Under the pieces are notes generated by a model. That model was given only the letters and a program-made list of their open reading frames with translations, did not search any database and was not told the DNA's origin. Made by a program: the position numbers and the translations under genes. Source: Hysterangium stoloniferum (Eukaryota; Basidiomycota; Agaricomycetes; Hysterangiales; Hysterangiaceae). From it: DNA of 64,000 nt. Within the stretch, counting starts at the first letter, position 1. Every line of letters starts with the position of its first letter. Shown here one piece after another: positions 55,131 to 64,000 of this stretch. The stretch spans positions 124,001 to 188,000 of the forward strand of contig WHVD01000083.1 of the NCBI GenBank assembly GCA_015178975.1, in the 5' to 3' direction.

Positions 55131-58100
55131 ATGCGCACTCCATTTCTTGCATGTCTCCTGCATGCGGTTGTCATCCTTGTACTTGTGGATTCTGCGGTGT
55201 GCTTTGGCGCGGGGTCGATCCCTAATTTCACGTATCTCAATGGTGAGTGGACAAAGGGAAAGGGTGCACATGCATGCATGCATGCATGAGGATCAGGATG
55301 AGGATCATGATCAGGCCCTAGGGTTTTGCGTCGTGCGTGCGTGATGTGTGCTGATTTTTCCTTTTTTTTTTGGGGGGGGGTTCGTTTGTGCAGACAAGGC
55401 GTTTCGCCATGGGGACATTGAGGAGGTGCTCACGACGCTGGTGAAGAATGTGCACCTGGGCGGGTCGGAGGGCGCGCTGGGGATATTGATGGCGGTGGTG
55501 ACGCTGGGCATGGCGGGTGGGGAGCGCAAGTTCAGCAAGATGGATGCGAGTAGGATATATTTTGTGCGTGGGTCTTGTGTTTTTTTTTTTTGTGGGGGGG
55601 GGAGCAATTTTTGAGTTTCTTTCCGTTTTTTTTTTTTTGCAGGGGAACTGGTTGAGAGATTACTCGCAGGTATGAGCGTTTTTATAGCGACGGGGGGAGG
55701 ATCTCTATCTACACCGTGCCATATTCGGGAGGTCCATCCTTTGTATGGACAGCTCCCACTCGATGTCTGAATCTCTTCAGCCCCTTGCAAGTAGGCAAGT
55801 TACGCTACGAAATTCGGGTGATGGCTGCGGCTTGGCCGCCTCGTTTGAGACACACTGTTCAGTGCCATTTCCCAAATTTCCAGCCTAAATTGCCGGCTTG
55901 CGATGGAGTGGAGAGATGCGGGCTTTTCCCTTTGTGTTTTGGTTGACGGGGCTTGCGCCGTGACGAGGCGGGGCATCTCCCCGGATTTTTTTACGGTGTA
56001 AATGGAGGCCTTGTCGGTCGCACGTTTTAAGAGCAATCAGTCTGACGCATTCCACCCCCCCCCCCCCCCCAGGCGATGGATATCGGCGGATTAACCACAT
56101 TCACCGCACCTACTTTGATGATGATTATATCCGTCTTGGGGTTTATGGCAAGTGATCTGTTGCAGACGATCTTTATACATGTACGCTAACAGCTACCCAG
56201 ACATTTGGCTTTGCCACTGCAGAGTTTGAGGTTACCGCGGAGCGGTTGGGAGTTTATTTACCAGTGGTACGTGCTTTCTCTTCGACACTGGCACACAAGT
56301 ACCTGTAGCTCATTGGTTGTCCTCTCATTTAGGAGCATATAGATAATCCCAAGTATGCCCTCCCCCCCCATATCTATCTGTACCATAGATAATTGAAACG
56401 TGATCCGTCTGCAGAGGATATGGCGGGGAAGAACCCGACGCACGTAAATTTCATCCCAAACTTCGTCCTCCAGTCGATCCCCGCGAATTAGAAATCAATC
56501 CACAGAATGGAATGAAGGTACGCCGCCGCCGCTGCGTTTCTTTCCCTTGTCCTGCGGACCACTAAATACCGCCGTCATTTTGTACAGAACTATATAGCAA
56601 CTGAGGACGAATCCTGGGATACATCTACGGCACATATCCGACGTACCCTTCTGCAATGTATAGCCCATGGCCGGAAATCCCGGGGAAAGGAGAATCATGA
56701 CCAGTTTGAGGCGTTTAGGTATTGTTTAGAATGTATCTGTTTGGCATGTGACTAATTTCTGGTGTAGATTGTTAGGCAGTGCGCTGCACACGATTGAGGA
56801 CCTGACGGCACATAGCAATTGGTGCGAGCTCGCACTGAAAAAGATGGGGCATGCGGATGTGTTTTGTCATGTCGGAGATGAGGGTGGGGGATTATTCGCT
56901 CTATTGTGGCATTCGGCGCGAGGCTGACATTCTCCTTGGTGGGACAGTCGTGGTTGAAACGCCTGCGGGGCCAGCGCCGCCACTCGTCACAGGGACATTC
57001 GGGAGTGCAGACTTTATGCATAGTGTACTGGGCGAGGGGATGGAGTAAGTCCCGATATGGCTGTTACGCGCTCCATCTAAATTTGGTTTTTTTATAACAA
57101 TAGTCGGTTAAGCGAAGCAAGCATGTCAAATCTAGCAGGCAAAATCTCCGAGGTGTGTTGATAACTCCCGTAACCCTCCCCGAACCACCACGCATTCAAT
57201 CCCACTCACATAGGCGAGGGGAAAATCCGAGTCCCACCTACCCCTCCTACACGACCTTCTAAATCACTTTCTCACATCCACACACGTACATTCGGAAAAG
57301 ATGAAACAAGCGGAGGATATGAAGACCCAAGCGTACAATTTCCAGCTGAGTCAAGTAGCTCCTGAGGAAATTCTCGATTTCATGTGGACGGTGCTTGAGT
57401 GGAGAGATAGGGTGTATAAGGATGTGTTGAAGGGGATTGCGATGATACCTGGGTTGAATGAACTGTTTGAGAAGTTGACGGAGGCGCTGAATGGTTGTGA
57501 GTCTGTTGTCCCATTACGGGACTTATATGTGTTGGGGTCGATTATCTGACTTGTGTGCGCTTTGTCACTCTTTTTTTTTCAGTTGTATTCTGTCTCTTGG
57601 ATCCCATATTACAGGTGAGTACTACCTTGGTTCTGCCTCGGGGTTGGGATCTGAGTCATCTGCTTTACAGCCAATATTGGAAGAAGTGACAATGGTTCTT
57701 CAAGAGCATAGTAAGGCTGTAATCAGTAGCGATGACCAATATCTGGTATCCTTCACTCATCTTCTTCTATCCGAAGTGTTATTTTTTCTTACGGGATTTT
57801 ATTAGACATTTGATGATCCTCATGCCTCTGACCCATCGCACAGTATCCTTGCCAAGGTGATTTTTTCTTCTTTTCCAACGGAGTCAAAGAATTCTCCTAG
57901 TAACAAACTACTTAGGACCACTTTGCATTAATATTAAACGAACCAGCTGGGAAAGTTGCACGGGTTATTGTAGAATACGCCGTCAATTTGGTTGTCAAGG
58001 TAAGCACGTGTTGGGGTTGTTATGGGATATCTCCTAGCAGCAGACGTTTTACGATTTTCATTCCATCAGGCATGGTGTGATGAGCGGGTAGATGCCAATG

Positions 58101-59458
58101 CTATAATTGACAAGGTTCGCGTCCGTCTTGTTCTTGTAACATCAGTCAAGTGGCTCACTTAATCCGTAGATATTGGAGAGCTTCCATCATCCTTATTTCG
58201 CGTCGGCGACATCCGAAATCCAAACAAAAATGATGGAACGGATGCATCAGTGGCTGGCTGGTCTCGATCCTGCAGATGCTGAAAGGGCATTAAAGGGGTT
58301 GACGAAGGTAAGACTTGGTCATTAGCTACGTCGCGGGAGGGGGTTAATCGTTGAATGGATTTGTACAGGACGGCGTAAGAGAGGGAAAAAATAAGCGATT
58401 TGCAACGAAGGAGGACTTGGAAGCAGAGGAAGCGGCGCTGCAATTGGAATTGGAAGAACAAAGGTTATCCGCTGAGACTGAGAAGGAAGCCGCAGCACAA
58501 CGACCCCAGGACGGCTCCCCAGTCCCTCCCAAGAAGAAAAAGAAAGGTACGTTCTAGGCTATCGACGATATACATGCATTATACTAACTACATTATAGAG
58601 CGTGATCTCCGCGGTGTCCGTTACAAAGTTGAAATGCGACCACCCGTCTTCGATCGTTTCGATGGTACCCGTAGTGTTCCGAGGCGGTCTCAGTTCGTCA
58701 ATAGTGAAGAGAGAGCACAACAACCAAGGCGAGACGCCGACGAAGAGTTCTGGAGTGATCCCTATGGATTCGCTAGGCAGCGCAACCCAGGTGGTAACCA
58801 ACAGCCATCGAACCACGATGTGCCTTATCAAAACTACCAACCTCCCGTCAACCCGTCATACTTCCCACAACCATCCACATCCCATGCAGTGCCAGTCAGT
58901 GAACATTGGTTTGCACCTTCACATGTACTAGCGGAAGTAGAAGAAGGCTTCCGCGCCGCAATTGCAGATGTCTGGTATGATCGCCCATCGCGACAGAATG
59001 AGCACCGACGATCATTTAACCGAACTGGCGATCCCCGAGCTCAGGCTTATCCCAGGGCAAGATCGCCGTCCCTGGAAGATCGATGGCCCCGAGAGCCTGC
59101 TAAATTTCCTGAAGAAGATATTGAACCAGTGCATATCAACATACGGAACAACGATATTTACGGCGGATATCCGCGCCAGCGTGTTCCCGTCAGTGAACCG
59201 TTCTTTCAGCGATTCGATTCCTATGCCCAGCCCTCCCAGCGCCCCCTCCCAAACATCCCCTCATTTCGACCCCCCCAGGCAGGACCTGGGCCGGATGCTG
59301 ATGAGGGACCACCTGCTTTCTTTTTGAGGGGGCAATATGGCGGCCCAGGATACGATCCTAAGGGTTATAACTATCCTAGGGAGTACGGATACGGGGGGGA
59401 TAGCAATGGCACGTATAACAAGCAACCAGAATACGGATTCAAGGAAAAGGCGCTATAG
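55131..59458 (+). CDS. het-C: HET-C family heterokaryon incompatibility protein
   Basis: About 15 exons. The start MRTPFLACLLHAVVILVLVD...CFGAG is a signal peptide, as in other HET-C proteins. Early exons are 55131-55242, 55394-55563 and 55643-55669 (GNWLRDYSQ). Family blocks follow: RLGVYLPVEHIDNPK, FHPKLRPPVDPRELEI, GMKNYIATEDESWDTS and LLGSALHTIEDLTAHSNWCE (a Het-C signature). Then come FGSADFMHSVLGEG, a long helical middle (VAPEEILDFMWTVLEWR, HYFASATSEIQTKMMERMHQ-like) and a lysine-rich end of the domain. The last exon (58599-59458) is a Tyr/Pro/Gly-rich, low-complexity tail with many PxY and YG pairs. In Neurospora, het-c controls vegetative incompatibility through allele differences, but in basidiomycetes the role is not established. 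The gene seems intact. Confidence 0.88.
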
Positions 59459-60272
59459 AGTCGAGGTTTGGCCTGGTGTCGCAACGATCTGGAGGCAGCG
59501 ATTTGTATTTGGGGAGCACCGTGGTATATCCCACATATGGTTCATGATATGGTGACTGGATTTAACTCTTTAGATTCATTTTTTTGTGTGGAGATTTTTG
59601 TTGACTTGTACCTTAAACATTCATTATTCAGAGCTACAGCTGGAACTCGGCTGTTGTACATCTTTCCACAATTCTCAAAAATAAATTTCACATATATATA
59701 GTTAGGGTATTCACGAATAAGAACATTTTAGTATTGGCAAACCATTTCCGAGGATTGCCTATTGAGCAAATTAGTACCTACCCGCCGACCAGCAGCTACT
59801 GCGCGAGGGATCTATCATGTCGAATTTGGATGGCTTGTTTGCTTCCATAGTCTAAGTCGTGCTTCCCCCGAATTCTCTTTGCTACAGGACGCCAGACTGC
59901 CCCCAAGGAACTGATCCAAACGCCAGAGAACGACTGAGACTCATAACCTACTCACCGTTTCCATATCATTCACGCAATCGTTTTCCTCCATTGTGGCTCG
60001 AGCGGCTGTCCAGGGCTGATAACTTATGGGTTCCCCTAGATGGGGGTTGTGTCACAGAGGTTGGCGAAGGAGTAATTATGCAATCAAAGACCTAAACCAG
60101 GTGGAACTGTCGACACTTCTGTAGTTTTAAATTGGGATAGGTAGACATACACCTTTTTTCCACCCACATGTGATAGACTTGTCAATTTTGTTTAGATCGT
60201 GCCACTTCAATGCTTCGTGTGTCGGATCAACAAGGAGTATTCCGTATCTGAAGGTGCGCAATGGGAAATGTG

Positions 60273-60580
60273 AAGGGGCAACTCACACGCCACAACAGCG
60301 GAATCGGTACCTATGCTAAACCTTCTTGGAGGTCACTTGGATGCTGGGAAGGTGTCATAAATAACGGCATCAACCTTATGATTGCTTGGGATTTTTTCTC
60401 CTGAAGTTATGCGTCATATTATGCGTCGTCCTTCTTTAGGAACTTCGGAAAGATGGTTATACCAAGCAATCATAAGGTTGATACCATTAATTATGACATC
60501 TCCCCAGGTGGCCAAGTGACCTCCTAGAAAGTTTGGTATATGTGCCAATTCTGCTGTTGTAGAATGTAAGTTGCCCCTTG
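60273..60580. repeat. Imperfect inverted repeat with arms of about 117 bp
   Basis: The left arm 60273-60389 (AAGGGGCAACTCAC...CTTATGATTGCTTGG) and right arm 60462-60580 are reverse complements with scattered differences, separated by about 72 bp. The inner 23 bases (CAACCTTATGATTGCTTGG and flanking) are perfect. No transposase is nearby. It resembles a fold-back MITE. Confidence 0.75.
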
Positions 60581-61315
60581 TCTTTCATAAGTTGGCTATA
60601 TACTGGTAGCCCATTGAGGTTGGAATTCTAAGAGACCAACTGGAGCTTAGAGTGGCAAGAATGGATATCAGCGAAAAGGACATTTCAAAACAAAATGTTT
60701 ACACCAAAAATCAGTTCATTGGGCCCTAACAAATATTAACTTGAGAGGATTCCACGCCGCTATTCAAAATAAGTAACTCAGCACACCTATTCCCACACCA
60801 ACACCAACTCTTCAAACTTTGGCTGCATATCAAATAAGTCAGTGACACCTACCCAAACTATTCTTTTCACCGCTTGTTCGAATATGTTGACTTGAACGGA
60901 TCCAACTGAGAGGGTTATACCAGCCATGCTTCAGCCAGGATGGCCACCTTGAAATCCTCAACGGGGGCCATGTTCGGGAGCAGCTTATACAACTGTGGTG
61001 GCCCACTTATCTCAAGTTTTAGGAAACTAGTACTAACGGGACTGTGTCCTCGGCGGTACGGGCCGGTCCGTGACATTATTTGTACGGTGTCTGGAATATC
61101 CCAACGAGGACACCGAATATCCGAGGCATTCGCTGTATAGATAGAATCAGCAGTATACTCATTTTGCAAGGAGGAAAGTGCTATCAGTAGGTAGCTGGGA
61201 GGAATAAATGAACTGTTGAAGTAACGGCGTTACGTAAGCTACCTTTAGTAAGCTGGAACGCATTGTATATAGTTGCGTTATGCTTACGGATACGGGATGG
61301 AGACTGATCTCAGTG

Positions 61316-61504
61316 AAGGTTTATCACTCACAGAGGTACGCACATTTAACTTGTTTTATTAATAGTTTACGTACTATTAATTCAGTCATATTTAGGTAGA
61401 TAACAATACATATCTGAGTCAAGGTTTATCACTCACGGAGAGGTGTGCACATTTCCCTTGTTTTACATTAATAGTTTACTTGTTATTAATTCAGTCATAT
61501 TTAG
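61316..61504. repeat. Direct duplication of about 82 bp
   Basis: AAGGTTTATCACTCAC...TTCAGTCATATTTAG occurs at 61316-61395 and 61421-61504 with a few changes. It is a spaced tandem duplication, probably replication slippage or old repeat DNA. Confidence 0.75.
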
Positions 61505-63351
61505 AACTGCGCAATTTACTTTAACATGAACTTATCATATGGGGTTGTGATACAGCGCTGAAAGCTGAAAGTTCAATGTCAGAGTGCTGTGGAGAAGAGC
61601 CACTGGAGCGCTGGACAGCTTATGTTTCCAGAAACATATCTCCCTTAATTTGACACCCGCTACCAGTATGTGTAAGTATGTGAGATGCATCGAGCTTCTA
61701 TTCTAAGTCACATTCGAAGACATTTTTGCAAGTTATTGCACTGGCACTACGCTACGGTACCCTGCTCTGTCCTGAAAGAGTTACTTCGGATGAACGCTGT
61801 AGATCAGACCGTGTCGAACTATTCATAAAACTATATTCGTTGCTGGGGCAAGGTACCCTCTACTCGGGGTGGAAGCTACGTACGGCGGACACTACGTCAT
61901 TCATTGCTGGCAAGGGACACTCTGGCGGACGCTACGTCATTCCTTGCCGTTGTATTAATATATCACATGTCGCTGTTGGCTTCTAAAAAATTTACATCAA
62001 TCGCCTCTTCATGGAAACCACCGAACATGCCAGTGGTATGCACTTTGGATCATCGCTATACTTGATTCGAATACTACCGTTGTTACGGACGGATGCACGG
62101 CTTTTCACTCTAAATGGTAGACTTGATTCATGTGTGGGGCTTTTACTTTTATAACAATTAGTCTACATAGGATCTGATTCCGTTCAGCGACCCGGAGGTT
62201 CCGTTAGCCCGGAAGCCGCACCACAATCTTATCCGATATTTTGTTCAAAACTTCGTTTTCTAGACAGCAAGTGATTTACAGACGAAATTTTCAAGCGCTT
62301 AGAACACATGATCTTAGCTTTCCTTGCTCCACCCTCATCCTGCGCAGTTTTCTTTGCTTCACCCTCATTTTACACAGTTTTCAGAAGGAATTATGAAAAC
62401 TTCGGGATGTAAGAAATCACTGGCAGGGCTCTCCGTAGGAAGCAAGAATTTTCATAATTGCAAGTTTGCTAATGGGATTTTACAACGCGTCCAGCTCTGT
62501 ACATCGCCGGACTTTACGTTAGCTGACTTTTGCGCTGTATCGGTTGGGTGACAGGAGAGCATTAGTTCTACCGGGAACAGCAAGTGAGGTTTTCCGCTCA
62601 GGCAGATGGCCATACTCAACGAATCCCTGGACCGTCCGCTTACCAATTTTATTTTGTTCCATGCTATCTGCTGACTCATGAATAGTGAATTATCGCCGGT
62701 GTAGATCTTTTATTAGCTTGTGATAAATAAATGGTGTGGTTAAAATTTTGAATTTCAAATTGTATTAGCCGCACATAAAAAAGGTCACTTTCGGTTTCGC
62801 TCTGATGGTGAGTGGATGAACATTTCGGGAGGAATGGATGGGTATTGTGACGACTGATATTTGTCCAGATGTACGAACTAGTTTCATAGTTGTAGAGTAT
62901 TGGTAATCGATGTTTGTGAAAAATGAAAAAATGTGCTGTTCTAGCTAGATTACGTTGTGTCCCATCTTAGTCCTGCCAATCTAAATAGTAGGGGGCACTA
63001 ATACACACATGTTGAGCTCTCTTATTTCGGACATTATTCCCGCTTTCCAAAACCAACCATTATGTAACATCTTTGTAGAATTTTTTTTTTTCAGTGACCC
63101 ACACTGCCCTCCTTCGTCCCCTTGCTTCCACACATGTGTTTCCGCCATCTCAACCACATATCCGTCTATATATACATCCCACCTTTGCCTTAAATCGCCA
63201 AGTTTCCCCCTCTCACTTTCTGCAATCCCTCATCCCTCAAGACTTTCTCTTTTATCTCCCACTCACAGATCTTGCTCCCACTCGACCACTCCCCAAGTTG
63301 TTTCGTACCCACCCACGTCCCAAGATCACTACCAACTCTGCCTCAATAGTC

Positions 63352-63916
63352 ATGTTTAAAATCGCCTCGTTGATTTTCGGAAGCATTCTGATGGCAGCGA
63401 CCATGGCAAATCCCCTGCCGAACACGACTCCTGCGACATTGTCCGCAAGGGCATCTGGCGATCACTACGGAAAGTAAGTCTTGGATGGGTTAACGGTGAT
63501 ATATCCAACTGAATCATGGCTCAGGGCCACCTTCTTCCTCCAGAACGGTGTTGCAGGGGCTTGTGGCAAGGTCCACCGGGACAATGACCACGTCGTTGCC
63601 TTGGGTATATGTCTCGCCATTAGATTTTTGAGAACCTTTAATGAGATTTTCTTCATAGAAACCGCTGCATATGCAGGCGGAAATAATTGTGGTAGGACCA
63701 TATCTATCACCGATACCTATACTGGAAAGAGTGTCACTGGTGTTATCGCGGACGAATGCCCTACTTGTGGTAATAGGAATAACATCGACTTGTCCTCAGG
63801 ACTCTTCACGCAGTTCACTGCGGAAAGCGTCGGCGAATTTTCTGGTCAGTGTCAGTCGCGGTAGGTGCAGTATGTAAACTGATATAATTGTTCCAGTGGT
63901 CTGGAAGTTTGTTTGA
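63352..63916 (+). CDS. Secreted DPBB/expansin-like (RlpA-like) protein
   Basis: Four exons: 63352-63473, 63525-63604, 63659-63844 and 63897-63916, 408 nt or 135 residues, all with GT-AG borders. The signal peptide is MFKIASLIFGSILMAATMA followed by a short propeptide (NPLPNTTPATLSAR). The double-psi beta-barrel reads ATFFLQNGVAGACGKVHRDN, then NNCGRTISITDTYTGKSVTG, then VIADECPTCGNRNNIDLSSG, ending VVWKFV. CG-C and C-PTCG cysteines are typical of the barwin/RlpA-like group common in basidiomycetes. These small proteins are secreted and may act on or bind the cell wall; catalysis is not shown for most. The ATG fits a CT-rich leader upstream. Confidence 0.88.
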
Positions 63917-64000
63917 ACAAATCGATAGATGGAGTCCACTATGTAAACGAGCCTTGTAATGTTTTGAGTGTTGTTTGTATTAGTACGAAATAGACATTTT

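Larger units (their letters stand above)
59459..63351. other. Long intergenic region with fold-back and direct repeats, no gene recognised
   Basis: Nearly 4 kb with only short frames. It contains a long imperfect inverted repeat (60273-60580), an 80-bp direct duplication (61316-61395 and 61421-61504), a repeated CACTCTGGCGGACGCTACGTC-like phrase near 61880-61940, and a short tandem CACCCTCAT...CAGTTTTC repeat at 62325-62382. The last 250 bp are CT-rich and serve as the leader of the secreted DPBB gene. Confidence 0.5.

Noticed and set aside
55348-55614. 88-codon plus-strand frame starting in the het-C first intron
   Set aside because: It is intron sequence running into het-C exon 2 in the same frame. 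The signal-peptide start at 55131 and the splice sites are better supported.

Overview
The window looks like nuclear DNA of a filamentous basidiomycete, most likely an Agaricomycete. Genes carry many short GT-AG introns of about 45-70 nt, predicted proteins include HET-C, a RAD5-type helicase with a HIRAN domain, an F-box protein and homeodomain proteins, and the repeats are fungal Ty1/copia, Ty3/gypsy and Tc1/mariner types. The species cannot be fixed from sequence alone.

Positions 1-4480 and 7680-27090 are repeat-rich. In the first block a minus-strand copia element (LTR 3913-4081, gag from 3838) is interrupted by a Tc1-like element with terminal inverted repeats of about 204 bp (200-2802). 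That element is itself interrupted by a solo LTR with a perfect AATGT target duplication (561-1570), and its transposase carries a third copy of the 204-bp unit. In the second block a copia element (10652-15579, target duplication GCAAA) lies inside an older LTR and carries a solo LTR (target duplication GAGTT) in its own 3' LTR. A gypsy element (16873-27029, target duplication ATCAC) lies inside a third LTR family, and its 3' LTR holds another solo LTR of that same family. Every coding region in these elements is broken. In the gypsy pol the in-frame stops are TGA where arginine is expected. One F-box gene (5994-7490) sits between the two blocks.

From about 27.5 kb on, the window is mostly genic. 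On the minus strand there is an unrecognised spliced zinc-finger gene (27739-30037) whose stop codon overlaps one end of a near-perfect 57-bp-arm hairpin. It is followed by a spliced conserved hypothetical gene, two intron-containing tRNA-Leu(AAG) genes, tubulin-folding cofactor A, a RAD5/HLTF-type helicase, the CCT7 chaperonin subunit, a P450 relic, a small hypothetical gene, a multi-pass membrane protein gene, a NOPCHAP1-like (DUF4598) gene, a tandem double-homeodomain gene, het-C, and a secreted DPBB/expansin-like protein. Most are housekeeping or cell-biology functions: DNA damage tolerance, tubulin/actin folding, snoRNP assembly, fungal self-recognition and the cell wall. They do not form an operon-like pathway.

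The most unusual item is the double-homeodomain gene. Both homeodomains are split by an intron at the same alignment position and in the same phase, so skipping the 729-nt middle exon would join the front half of one homeodomain to the recognition helix of the other. Second is the hairpin at the 3' end of the zinc-finger gene.
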